From the NCBI GenBank assembly GCA_963521065.1, contig CAUQTI010000009.1:48391-112390 (forward strand): DNA of 64,000 nt, in the 5' to 3' direction. Shown here piece after piece: positions 8,358 through 16,510 of this stretch (positions are counted from its first letter, which is position 1; each line of letters starts with the position of its first letter). Source of the DNA: IOR16 sp963521065 (GTDB lineage Bacteria; Bacillota; Clostridia; Peptostreptococcales; Anaerovoracaceae). The notes beneath the pieces are model-generated. The model made no database searches. It saw only the letters and a list, made by a program, of their open reading frames with translations, and had not been told where the DNA came from. The translations under genes were made by a program, and so were the position numbers.

Positions 8358-8400
8358 AATATGCTCTCTGCTCCGGCATAGGGCCAGAGCCATTTAGTCC
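8358..8400 (+). ncRNA. Possible S6:S18-type ribosomal leader RNA
   Basis: Between the promoter and the rpsF ribosome site is a stem with arms GCTCT and AGAGC and an internal loop containing CTCCGGC. Known S6:S18-binding leaders before rpsF carry a CCG in an internal loop of a hairpin. Position and the CCG fit autoregulation by the S6:S18 complex, but I have not folded it. Confidence 0.4.
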
Positions 8401-8417
8401 ATAGGGAGGTGAAAAGA

Positions 8418-8705
8418 ATGAGTAATTATGAAATTATGTTCATCATTGATTCTATCTTGGAAGACGATAAAAAAGAAGCAACCGTAGAAACTGTAAAAGA
8501 AATCATTGCAGCAGACGGTGAAGTCGGAAAAGTGGATGTTTGGGGAATGAAGAAGCTTGCATATCCAATCAACAAGAAAAACGACGGTTATTACGTTGTG
8601 ATCGAGTTTAAGGCAGGTACAGAGCTTCCGAAAGAGTTGGATAGAAGACTTAGAATTTCCGATAATGTAATTCGACATATCATTATCAATAAAGACGAAA
8701 AATAA
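8418..8705 (+). CDS. rpsF: 30S ribosomal protein S6
   Basis: This 95-residue protein has the S6 pattern NYEIMFIIDSILEDD, WGMKKLAYPINKKNDGYYV and LRISDNVIRHIIIN. It sits in the 30S platform next to S18. ATG 8418 is chosen because GGGAGGTG lies 8 bases before it; the in-frame GTG at 8409 is inside that ribosome site. First gene of the conserved rpsF-ssb-rpsR operon. Confidence 0.97.
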   Translation: MSNYEIMFIIDSILEDDKKEATVETVKEIIAADGEVGKVDVWGMKKLAYPINKKNDGYYVVIEFKAGTELPKELDRRLRISDNVIRHIIINKDEK

Positions 8706-8720
8706 AGGTTGGTGACAAAG

Positions 8721-9149
8721 ATGAATTCAGTAGTTTTAATCGGCAGATTGACAAGAGATCCCGAGATTCGTTATATCCCGGAGAGTCAGAATGCGGTTGC
8801 GACCTTTTCCATTGCAATTGACCGTCCGGTGAGAGCCGGAGGAGAAAAGAAAACAGACTTTCCCCGCATTACGGTTTTTGGAAAACAGGCGGAAAATTGT
8901 GAAAGATTTTTAAAAAAGGGCCGTTTGGTTGGCATACAGGGAAGACTGCAAACCGGCAGTTACAAAACCCAGTCTGGCGAAACCAGATATACTACCGATG
9001 TTGTTGCTGACAGAGTGGAATTTTTAGAATGGGGCGACAAGAATACTTCCGCAGGCGGAAGTGGATTTGAACGCGAAGCGCCATCTGGCGGATTTGGTGT
9101 TCCGGAAGGCTTCCAAGCACTTGATGATGACGATGACATTCCATTTTAA
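8721..9149 (+). CDS. ssb: Single-stranded DNA-binding protein
   Basis: This 142-residue SSB has an N-terminal OB fold (MNSVVLIGRLTRDPEIRY, then VATFSIAIDRP) of about 110 residues, a glycine-rich linker, and the acidic tip DDDDDIPF that recruits replication and repair partners. It coats single-stranded DNA at forks. The start is placed at ATG 8721, where the family normally begins; earlier TTG and GTG codons add residues not seen in relatives. It lies between rpsF and rpsR, the usual arrangement in Firmicutes. Confidence 0.96.
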   Translation: MNSVVLIGRLTRDPEIRYIPESQNAVATFSIAIDRPVRAGGEKKTDFPRITVFGKQAENCERFLKKGRLVGIQGRLQTGSYKTQSGETRYTTDVVADRVEFLEWGDKNTSAGGSGFEREAPSGGFGVPEGFQALDDDDDIPF

Positions 9150-9196
9150 AGCTTTGCTTTTATAAATCAGAATTTCCAGGAAGGGAGAGAAAGATT

Positions 9197-9427
9197 ATGA
9201 TGGATAAAAAACGTGGCATGAGAAGAAAAAAAGTATGCCAGTTCTGTGCGGATAAGACAGAAACAATTGACTATAAAGATACTGATAAACTGAGAAAATA
9301 CGTTACTGACAGAGGGAAGATTCTTCCTAAGAGAATCACAGGCACTTGTGCTGTACACCAAAGAGAAGTAACAAAAGCAATTAAAAGAGCAAGAATTGTG
9401 GCTTTATTGCCGTATACAGCAGAATAA
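9197..9427 (+). CDS. rpsR: 30S ribosomal protein S18
   Basis: This 76-residue protein has the S18 signature (IDYKDTDKLRKYVTDRGKIL, RITGTCAVHQREVTKAIKRAR). Cysteines in CQFC and TCAVH suggest the zinc-binding form of S18. It pairs with S6 in the small subunit. ATG-ATG at 9197 follows GGAAGGGAGAG. Last gene of the operon, ended by a hairpin. Confidence 0.96.
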   Translation: MMDKKRGMRRKKVCQFCADKTETIDYKDTDKLRKYVTDRGKILPKRITGTCAVHQREVTKAIKRARIVALLPYTAE

Positions 9428-9428
9428 A

Positions 9429-9455
9429 TAAAAGAGGCGTTTTCGCCTCTTTTCG
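9429..9455 (+). terminator. Terminator after rpsR
   Basis: AAAAGAGGCG-ttt-CGCCTCTTTT forms a perfect stem with a T tail. Confidence 0.9.
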
Positions 9456-9808
9456 TATTTTATAGACTTTTTTGGTGAAATGGAAAGCGGATTATTAAAA
9501 ACGGTGATGTGCGTGCCGTCAGATAAAAATAAAATAATGTTCAGAAAGCTATATTTAGTAGCTCAAAGAAGATTAAAAAAGATTTATCTACCAAATACTT
9601 GAGTGATGAAATCTTCACTTTTTTTCACCAAAAAAAGAAGGAGAAACGAAAAGGATTTTATGGTATAATAAATACGCCTTTTATAGCAAAATCTAGGGGT
9701 TTTACCCCAGTATGTGTTTATTGTATAAAAGCAAGTCAAATCGAAATTGATTTACTTGGACAATATAATAATAAACAATTAGAACCTGGATATGTTAAGG
9801 AAAATAAA
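9456..9808 (+). other. Intergenic region before gdpP with an extended -10 promoter
   Basis: No convincing gene lies in this 350-base stretch, although the gdpP frame stays open back to 9599. It holds a small hairpin ending in T (GTGA/TCAC near 9602-9625), an extended -10 element TGGTATAAT ending at 9669, and a short GGGG/CCCC stem near 9695-9710. The promoter at about 9669 would give a 5' leader of about 130 bases for gdpP. Confidence 0.5.
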
Positions 9809-11794
9809 ATGGGTATTAAAATTTTAAAAAGCTTGATTCAACCATATTTAAAAGTAAATACCGTCATATTAATTTTATTTGCAGCCGTACTACTTTATTT
9901 CAATATTGCAGTAGGGATTTTTGCATTTTTTATTGTATTTATTTTATTTTGGTATTATCAAAGATTGTCTGCAAGCAAGAGAGAGCTTCTTGTGGAATAT
10001 GCAAAGGCAATTACCGATGATATGGAAGAAACCACCCGTCACTTTATCTCGAAAAATCCACTTCCCCTTTGTATGATAGACTTTGAGGGAGAAATTCTTT
10101 GGATGAATAAGCGATTTTCGGAGATTTATGAGGATGTGGAAATGTTCCATACAAACATTCATCAAATTACGAATGTAAAACATACCGAATTTTTAAATAA
10201 TGAAGACGAAGATAAATATATGCTGATTTCACACGGCGGGAAGGTCTACCGTGTCATGGCTTCCAGTATGACGAGTAAAGAAGAAGCGCAGGAAGAAAAC
10301 AATACGACAATGCTTTACTGGCTGGATGTGACAAATCTGGAAACGTTGAAAAACTTATACAAGGATGAAAAGCTTTGTACGGCGTTTGTAAATGTCGATA
10401 ATTATGACGATTTAATTGCCAGTTCTCCGGATGAAAGAAAAGCAGTAATTGGAGCGCAGATTGAAAAAACGATCCGGCAGTGGGCTGCAAAAATTAATGC
10501 GTCTGTGACACGTTATCGCGCCGGACAGTATCACATTGCCTTTGAATATAAACACTTTGAAAAGCTGGAAGTGAACAAATTTGCCATTCTGGATGAAGTA
10601 CGGCAAATAGAGACAGATGCTGATTTTCCGGCTTCTCTAAGCATGGGCATCGGCGTAGGCGGAAAAACTCCGCAGCAGCTGGATGAATATGCGGCAGCAG
10701 CGCTAGACTTAGCACTGGGAAGAGGCGGAGACCAGGCCGTTGTGAAAAAAATGAGCAAAGTAGAATATTACGGAGGCCGTTTACAGACGGTGGAAAAGCG
10801 TAATAAAGGAAAATCGAAGATTATGGCACACGCACTGCGGCAGCTGATTGACCAATCTCCAAATGTAGTAATCATGGGGCATAAGAAGCCGGATATGGAT
10901 TGCTTCGGGGCCGCTTTGGGAGTGTATCGCATTTCCAAAAACCGGAATAAAGAAACGGTTATTGTCATCAACGATTACCATGAATCGCTGGAGAATATTT
11001 ATAAGCGGGCGAAGGAGTCTGGGAATTACCGTTTTGAGAGCAGTGAAACGGTGTTGGGTATGGTGGAGAAGGATACGCTTTTAATTGTGCTTGATACCCA
11101 TAAACCAAGCTTAGTTGAATGCGCAGAGCTCCTTTATAAAACCGATAAGATTGTGGTAATTGACCACCATCGAAAAGATGAGGAAAGCATCGAAAATCCA
11201 ATCTTGACCTATATGGAATCCTACGCATCTTCGACCTCTGAGCTGATTACGGAAATTTTACAGTACATCGGAGATAAAAAGGAAATTGATAAATTAGAGG
11301 CAGAAGCGCTTCTTGCGGGCATTACCGTAGATACAAAGAGCTTTTCTGTAAAAACCGGTGTCCGCACCTTTGAAGCCGCTTCTTGGCTGAGAAGATCCGG
11401 TGCTGATACTGCAAATGTGCGGGAATTTTTCAAGACAGATTTGGCATTTTTCAGAAGAAAAGCAGAATTAATTGCAGATGCTCAGATTTTAGAAAATGGA
11501 ATTGCGTTGACCTATACCAAAGAGCTTGCAGCCAATATGCAGGTTTTAGTGTCGCAGGCGGCCGATCAGCTTTTAGATATCAATGGAATTCGTGCGAGCT
11601 TTGCGGCCGGTCCGACCAGTGAAGGATACACAGCAGTCAGCGGGCGCTCTTTGGGTGCGGTAAATGTGCAGACCATACTGGAGAAGGTTGGCGGCGGCGG
11701 TCATTTAACCACTGCCGGGGCGCAGATGGAAATGGCACCTGAGGAAGCAATCGAAGCATTGAAAGAGCTGATTGCAGAAGCAAATATACAGTAA
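9809..11794 (+). CDS. gdpP: Cyclic-di-AMP phosphodiesterase, GdpP/YybT type
   Basis: This 661-residue membrane protein has two N-terminal membrane segments (about residues 13-50), a PAS-like sensor (about 60-165), a degenerate GGDEF domain (about 175-310), then DHH and DHHA1 domains (about 345-655). Metal-binding motifs VVIMGHKKPDMDCFG, LIVLDTHKP and VVIDHHRKD are intact, as is GGGGHLTTAGAQ in DHHA1. Known members cleave c-di-AMP to pApA, controlling wall and osmotic balance. ATG 9809 follows AAGGAAA; the open frame upstream to 9599 is AT-rich and lies across a promoter. It is the first of the gdpP-rplI-dnaB set common in Firmicutes. Confidence 0.94.
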   Translation: MGIKILKSLIQPYLKVNTVILILFAAVLLYFNIAVGIFAFFIVFILFWYYQRLSASKRELLVEYAKAITDDMEETTRHFISKNPLPLCMIDFEGEILWMNKRFSEIYEDVEMFHTNIHQITNVKHTEFLNNEDEDKYMLISHGGKVYRVMASSMTSKEEAQEENNTTMLYWLDVTNLETLKNLYKDEKLCTAFVNVDNYDDLIASSPDERKAVIGAQIEKTIRQWAAKINASVTRYRAGQYHIAFEYKHFEKLEVNKFAILDEVRQIETDADFPASLSMGIGVGGKTPQQLDEYAAAALDLALGRGGDQAVVKKMSKVEYYGGRLQTVEKRNKGKSKIMAHALRQLIDQSPNVVIMGHKKPDMDCFGAALGVYRISKNRNKETVIVINDYHESLENIYKRAKESGNYRFESSETVLGMVEKDTLLIVLDTHKPSLVECAELLYKTDKIVVIDHHRKDEESIENPILTYMESYASSTSELITEILQYIGDKKEIDKLEAEALLAGITVDTKSFSVKTGVRTFEAASWLRRSGADTANVREFFKTDLAFFRRKAELIADAQILENGIALTYTKELAANMQVLVSQAADQLLDINGIRASFAAGPTSEGYTAVSGRSLGAVNVQTILEKVGGGGHLTTAGAQMEMAPEEAIEALKELIAEANIQ

Positions 11795-11811
11795 ATATAA
11801 AGGAGGCACAT

Positions 11812-12252
11812 ATGCAAGTAATATTATTAAAAGATGTAAAAGGAATCGGAAAAGCTGGGACTGTTGCGAAAGTAAGTGACGGCTATGCAAGAAACCTGCT
11901 TTTACCAAAAGGTATGGCAAAAGAAGCAACGCCGGGGGCATTGAGAGAAATGGAAGAGCAGGCGGCATTGAATGAAGCAAAGAGAAAAGAAGAGCTTGCC
12001 GAAGCACAGGAGCTTGCAAAGAAAATAGAAGAGATTACCTTGACCATTAAGACAAAATCGGGAGAAGGCGGTAAATTGTTCGGATCCATTACGAATCAGG
12101 ATATTGCAACTGCCTTAAAGGAACAGGAAAAGATTGAAATTGACAAGCGTAAATTTATTTTGAATACACCGATAAAGCATATTGGTGAATTCCACGTTGA
12201 AATAAAGATTTACACGGATGTGACCGCATCTTGTAAAGTAAAGATAATGTAG
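11812..12252 (+). CDS. rplI: 50S ribosomal protein L9
   Basis: This 146-residue protein begins with the bL9 signature MQVILLKDVKGIGKAGTVAK and VSDGYARNLLLPKGMA, followed by a long connecting helix and a C-terminal domain that includes HIGEFHVEIKIYTDV. AAGGAGG lies 6 bases before the ATG. It sits 17 bases after gdpP and 8 before dnaB, so it is probably cotranscribed with both. Confidence 0.97.
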   Translation: MQVILLKDVKGIGKAGTVAKVSDGYARNLLLPKGMAKEATPGALREMEEQAALNEAKRKEELAEAQELAKKIEEITLTIKTKSGEGGKLFGSITNQDIATALKEQEKIEIDKRKFILNTPIKHIGEFHVEIKIYTDVTASCKVKIM

Positions 12253-12260
12253 GAAGTGCG

Positions 12261-13595
12261 ATGAACCAAATGGAACGGATTCCGCCGCATAATGAGGATG
12301 CAGAAAAATCGGTGCTTGGTTCCATTCTCTTAGACAAGGATGCTTTGTTTGAGGTTTTGGAATTTTTGAAGGCAGACGATTTTTATAATGCAATGCATAA
12401 AGAAATCTACGATGCGGTTGTTGAATTATATAGAAAAAATGAACCAGTGGATACCCTAACGGTATCTGAAGAATTAAAGAAACGAAAGACCCTTGAAATG
12501 GTAGGAGGAAGAGCCTACATTGCCTTGCTGTCTACAGTAGTCCCTACAACTTCCAATGCAGCACAGTATGGAAAGATTGTTACCGAAAAAGCAGTGCTTC
12601 GGCGTTTGATTTCCTCTGCTTCCGATATTATAGAAAAAGCCTATCAAGAGCAGATGCAGCCGGAAGAAGTATTGGATTATGCAGAGAGAAGTATTTTTGA
12701 AATTGCACAGACAAGACAGAAAAAGGATTTTGAGCCATTAAAAGAAGTCCTTTGGTCTAATATTGCACGTATCGATGAAATGTCCAAACTGGACGGAAAT
12801 CTTACCGGCTTGACGACGGGATTTGTTGATTTAGATGAACGTACGTCGGGGCTTCAACGATCAGACTTGATTATGCTTGCAGCAAGACCTGCAATGGGAA
12901 AAACAGCCTTTGCACTTAATATTGCACAACAGGCAGCGATTAAAGCGAAAGCGACAGTATTGATTTTCAGCCTTGAGATGTCAAAGGACCAATTGGGACA
13001 AAGACTTTTAAGTATGGAATCCCGAGTCGAGATGCAGAAGCTAAAAACAGGGAACTTAGATCCCCAAGATTGGGATAATATTCATCTGGCATTGGACCAG
13101 CTTTCACAGACCGAGGTATTCATTGATGATACCCCGGGAATCACTGTGATGGAGATGAAAAATAAATGCCGCAGGTTAAAAGCGGAAAAGGGATTGGATC
13201 TGGTAGTGATTGACTACCTACAGCTGATGAGCTACGAAGGACGTTCAGAAAGTCGGCAGCAGGAGGTTTCTGTTATTTCACGTTTCCTCAAGCTACTTGC
13301 AAGAGAAATGGACTGCCCGGTTATCGTACTTTCGCAGCTGTCGCGTGCGCCGGAGCAAAGAACCGACCATCGTCCGATTTTATCCGATTTAAGAGAATCC
13401 GGATCCATCGAGCAGGATGCAGATATTGTCATGTTTTTGTACCGAGATGAATATTATAATCCAGATACAACGGAAAAACCCAACATTTGCGAAGTCAACA
13501 TAGCGAAGCAAAGAAGCGGTCCGACCGGTGGAGTTGAACTGACCTGGTTGGGCAAATACACAAGATTTGTAGATAAGAGTCATATTTCCGAATAA
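12261..13595 (+). CDS. dnaB: Replicative DNA helicase
   Basis: This 444-residue DnaB has an N-terminal helical domain (IPPHNEDAEKSVLGSILLDK) and a RecA-like domain with Walker A ARPAMGKTAFAL (about residue 210), Walker B VIDYLQLM (about 315) and the arginine-finger region SDLRESGSIEQDADIV. It unwinds DNA at the fork as a hexamer. No intein is present. The start codon follows GGAAGTGCG just after rplI. Confidence 0.97.
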   Translation: MNQMERIPPHNEDAEKSVLGSILLDKDALFEVLEFLKADDFYNAMHKEIYDAVVELYRKNEPVDTLTVSEELKKRKTLEMVGGRAYIALLSTVVPTTSNAAQYGKIVTEKAVLRRLISSASDIIEKAYQEQMQPEEVLDYAERSIFEIAQTRQKKDFEPLKEVLWSNIARIDEMSKLDGNLTGLTTGFVDLDERTSGLQRSDLIMLAARPAMGKTAFALNIAQQAAIKAKATVLIFSLEMSKDQLGQRLLSMESRVEMQKLKTGNLDPQDWDNIHLALDQLSQTEVFIDDTPGITVMEMKNKCRRLKAEKGLDLVVIDYLQLMSYEGRSESRQQEVSVISRFLKLLAREMDCPVIVLSQLSRAPEQRTDHRPILSDLRESGSIEQDADIVMFLYRDEYYNPDTTEKPNICEVNIAKQRSGPTGGVELTWLGKYTRFVDKSHISE

Positions 13596-13631
13596 AAAAT
13601 CCAATTGCATGCGTTTTGTAGGGAGGTTTTT

Positions 13632-13835
13632 ATGAGCAGAATCAATGAATCCATGCTGGTGAGTGAAGTAATGGATATGGGCCCTGACGTAAGTGAGATT
13701 CTTTTGCGAAACGGCTTAAACTGTCCCGGATGTTCAGGTGCTGCCGCAGAAAGCCTTCGAGAAGCCGCAGAAGGCCACGGCTTAGATTTAAAAGCCCTTT
13801 TAAAGGATTTAAATGACTATTTAAATAAACTTTAG
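13632..13835 (+). CDS. DUF1858 redox-type small protein
   Basis: This 67-residue protein belongs to the DUF1858 group, often described as a redox-disulfide or hybrid-cluster-associated domain: LVSEVMDMGPDVSEILLRNG followed by a CPGC motif. Two cysteines in CPGC could form a disulfide or bind a metal. ATG 13632 has GGGAGG 6 bases upstream; an in-frame ATG at 13605 lacks a site. It lies between dnaB and purA in the same direction. Function is unknown; the domain call is firm, the role is not. Confidence 0.8.
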   Translation: MSRINESMLVSEVMDMGPDVSEILLRNGLNCPGCSGAAAESLREAAEGHGLDLKALLKDLNDYLNKL

Positions 13836-13873
13836 ATATACAGAAAACAAATGACAAAAAAGGAGTGATTTCA

Positions 13874-15157
13874 TTGTCAGGTTTAGCAGTTGTAGGTTCC
13901 CAGTGGGGAGACGAAGGAAAAGGCAAGATGATTGATTATCTTGCAAAGAAGGCAGATATGGTTGTAAGAGGACAAGGAGGCAACAACGCAGGACATACCG
14001 TAGTAATTGGAGATAAAAAATATGCGCTTCACTTGATTCCATCAGGCGTATTGAATAAAGACGCAGTAAATGTAATAGGAAATGGTGTCGTATTTGATCC
14101 CCGTGGTTTTTTTGAAGAGCTGGAGATGCTTGAAAAAGATGGCATAGATACAACGAAAATCTTTATCAGTGACCGTGCACACATTGTTTTTCCTTATCAC
14201 AGAAAAATGGACGAGCTCTATGAAAAAGCAAGAGGAAAAGAAGACATCGGAACCACGAAAAAAGGAATTGGTCCTTGCTATATGGACAAGATTGAAAGAA
14301 GCGGCATTCGCACCTGTGATTTGTTTGATGAAAAAAGCTTTCAGGAAAAATTATCAAAAGAGATTGACCGAAAAAATGAGGTAATTGTGAAGCTGTTTGA
14401 ACAAGAACCTTTAAATAAACAGGAAATGATAGAAGAGTATTGCGCGTATGCAAAGCGATTGCTGCCATACATCAAAGACACGGGTGTTTTAGTTTATGAG
14501 GCGATGAAACAGGGGAAAAATGTTTTGTTTGAAGGCGCACAGGGCTCCATGCTGGATATTGATTTAGGGACATATCCGTATGTAACCAGCTCTCACCCTA
14601 CCTCTGGTGGATTCACTGCGGGCTGTGGAATCGGTGCAGGTGCGATTTCAGAAGTGCTTGGGATTGTGAAGGCGTATACAACCCGAGTAGGAAAAGGCCC
14701 TTTTGTAACAGAGCTGCATAATGAAACAGGAGATAAAATCCGTGAGATTGGCCATGAATACGGTGTGACAACAGGAAGACCAAGACGTTGCGGATGGTTT
14801 GACGGCGTAGTTGTGAAATACTCTGCGCGTATTAACGGCTTGACGGGTATGGCACTGATGCTGCTTGATGTTTTAAGCGAGTTTGATACAATCGACGTTT
14901 GTTATGCGTACGAGCATAACGGAGAACAGATTAATGATTTTCCGGCAAGACTGGATATCTTAGAAGAATGTAAGCCTTTGTACAAAAAAATAAAGGGATG
15001 GAACAAGGATATCACAGATTGCAAAACCTATGAAGAGCTTCCGGAAGAAACAAAAGAATATATTAAGGCAATCGAAGAGCTTGTAGGCGTACCGGTGAAG
15101 AGTATCTCGGTAGGGCCGAGAAGAGATCAGACAATCCTTCGCGAGGAAATTTTTTAA
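13874..15157 (+). CDS. purA: Adenylosuccinate synthetase
   Basis: This 427-residue enzyme joins IMP and aspartate using GTP in AMP synthesis. The P-loop-like QWGDEGKGKMIDYLA at the start, GGNNAGHTVV, and the C-terminal SVGPRRDQTI segment are all present, with the substrate segment RVGKGPFVTEL in the middle. The best start is TTG 13874, eight bases after AGGAG; the in-frame GTG at 13865 overlaps that ribosome site. Length is normal. Confidence 0.95.
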   Translation: MSGLAVVGSQWGDEGKGKMIDYLAKKADMVVRGQGGNNAGHTVVIGDKKYALHLIPSGVLNKDAVNVIGNGVVFDPRGFFEELEMLEKDGIDTTKIFISDRAHIVFPYHRKMDELYEKARGKEDIGTTKKGIGPCYMDKIERSGIRTCDLFDEKSFQEKLSKEIDRKNEVIVKLFEQEPLNKQEMIEEYCAYAKRLLPYIKDTGVLVYEAMKQGKNVLFEGAQGSMLDIDLGTYPYVTSSHPTSGGFTAGCGIGAGAISEVLGIVKAYTTRVGKGPFVTELHNETGDKIREIGHEYGVTTGRPRRCGWFDGVVVKYSARINGLTGMALMLLDVLSEFDTIDVCYAYEHNGEQINDFPARLDILEECKPLYKKIKGWNKDITDCKTYEELPEETKEYIKAIEELVGVPVKSISVGPRRDQTILREEIF

Positions 15158-15209
15158 GAAAATTTTCAGCGAAGGGACAGAAAAATGACGGATAGGACTG
15201 AAATGAGAT

Positions 15210-16490
15210 ATGAACTTTAAAAGACAAATCATTAAAGATTATTATTTGCATGATACCCGCGTGGAAAATATGTTTATCAATGAATATATGGCGCAGGCGC
15301 CAGGGGATCATGTAAAGGTATACCTTTTTGCATTGATGTATGCAGACATCAATGTTCCCCTTGAAAACAGCATCATTGCAAAGCAGCTTTCCATCGCGGA
15401 CGAAGATGTACTGAAAGCTTGGACCTATTGGGAGAGCCAAGGCATTATTCGCAAGCATTATAAAGACCCTACGGATAAATACCATTACCAGGTTGAGTTT
15501 TTAAATCTTCGAGAGCTGGCATATGGGAAGAAGGCGAAACAAAAAAAATCGGAGAAGGTACCAGAGCGTTTAAAGAGTCTCATGGATGATGACACCATCC
15601 GAAACATGTACAGTGAAATTGAAAGAATTATCGGCAGACTTTTTGAAGGAAAGGAGCCTGCCGAAATTTTAAACTGGATTCACGACTATAATATTACACC
15701 AGAATTGGCAGTTTATGCGTATTCTTACTGCACGAGTCATAGAAATAATAATAGATGTAAATACGTTGGTGCCGTTGTGAAGGAATGGGCGGATAAAGGT
15801 TTGACAACCATAGGGCATGTTGAAAAGTACCTACAGGAAAACGATAATCGCCATTATCTTTATAAAAGAATCCTGAAAGCGTTAGGATTCTTGCGCAATG
15901 CGACAGAAGAAGAAAAACGAATTATGGATACTTGGTTTGACCAAATGCATTTTGATATTGAAAAAGTGCTGGAGGCCTGCAAAAAGACAACCGGCATTTC
16001 AAACCCTAATATTAATTACATAAACAGCATCTTGAAATCATGGAATTCCCCAGATAATACGGCCAAAGGAACGCAGGCACAATCAACGAGCCCGGGAAAC
16101 CCAAGTAATCCGATCAATATCGTAATGCGCTCCTATGATGAAGACCGTGCAAAAAATGAAGCCGCCGCCCATAAGAGACGCCAGGAGGTGTATAAGGCAA
16201 TCCCGCGAATTAAAGAAATTGAAAGTGAAGTCCGCAAGATAGGCATGGAAATTTCAAAAGTGATGCTCTCTGGCAGAGGCGATGCTAAAATACAGATGAA
16301 TGTACTAAAAAATAAAGTAAATTATCTAAATGGAGAAAAAGCATTTCTTTTGACGGAGCATAATTTTACAGTAGACTATGTGGATTTGAAATATACTTGT
16401 TTGCATTGTAAGGATACCGGAATTTTAGACACAGGAGAACGCTGCAGTTGTTTTGCAGAAAAGTTGAAGAAAGCATCGGGGAATGATTAA
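15210..16490 (+). CDS. DnaD-domain replication protein
   Basis: This 426-residue protein has an N-terminal winged-helix region (YYLHDTRVENMFINEYM, LSIADEDVLKAWTYWESQG) and repeated DnaD-like domains (ILNWIHDYNITPELAVYAY about residue 150; ADKGL-type segments near 190 and 250). The C-terminus carries cysteines in TCLHCKDTG and RCSCF, a possible zinc knuckle. DnaD proteins help load the replicative helicase. In many Clostridia such a gene is followed by a DnaC-type ATPase loader; here the next gene is a peptidase, so the loader must be elsewhere or absent. Ribosome site weak (AGGA about 13 bases before ATG). Confidence 0.8.
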   Translation: MNFKRQIIKDYYLHDTRVENMFINEYMAQAPGDHVKVYLFALMYADINVPLENSIIAKQLSIADEDVLKAWTYWESQGIIRKHYKDPTDKYHYQVEFLNLRELAYGKKAKQKKSEKVPERLKSLMDDDTIRNMYSEIERIIGRLFEGKEPAEILNWIHDYNITPELAVYAYSYCTSHRNNNRCKYVGAVVKEWADKGLTTIGHVEKYLQENDNRHYLYKRILKALGFLRNATEEEKRIMDTWFDQMHFDIEKVLEACKKTTGISNPNINYINSILKSWNSPDNTAKGTQAQSTSPGNPSNPINIVMRSYDEDRAKNEAAAHKRRQEVYKAIPRIKEIESEVRKIGMEISKVMLSGRGDAKIQMNVLKNKVNYLNGEKAFLLTEHNFTVDYVDLKYTCLHCKDTGILDTGERCSCFAEKLKKASGND

Positions 16491-16510
16491 AACGCGGAAG
16501 GGAGGGACCC

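Noticed and set aside
9690..9712. Riboswitch before gdpP (c-di-AMP type)
   Set aside because: Only a small GGGG/CCCC stem is present; none of the ydaO-type conserved blocks were seen.
9599..9808. N-terminal extension of gdpP
   Set aside because: The frame is open but crosses a promoter and a T-rich hairpin; the family begins with the membrane helices that follow ATG 9809.
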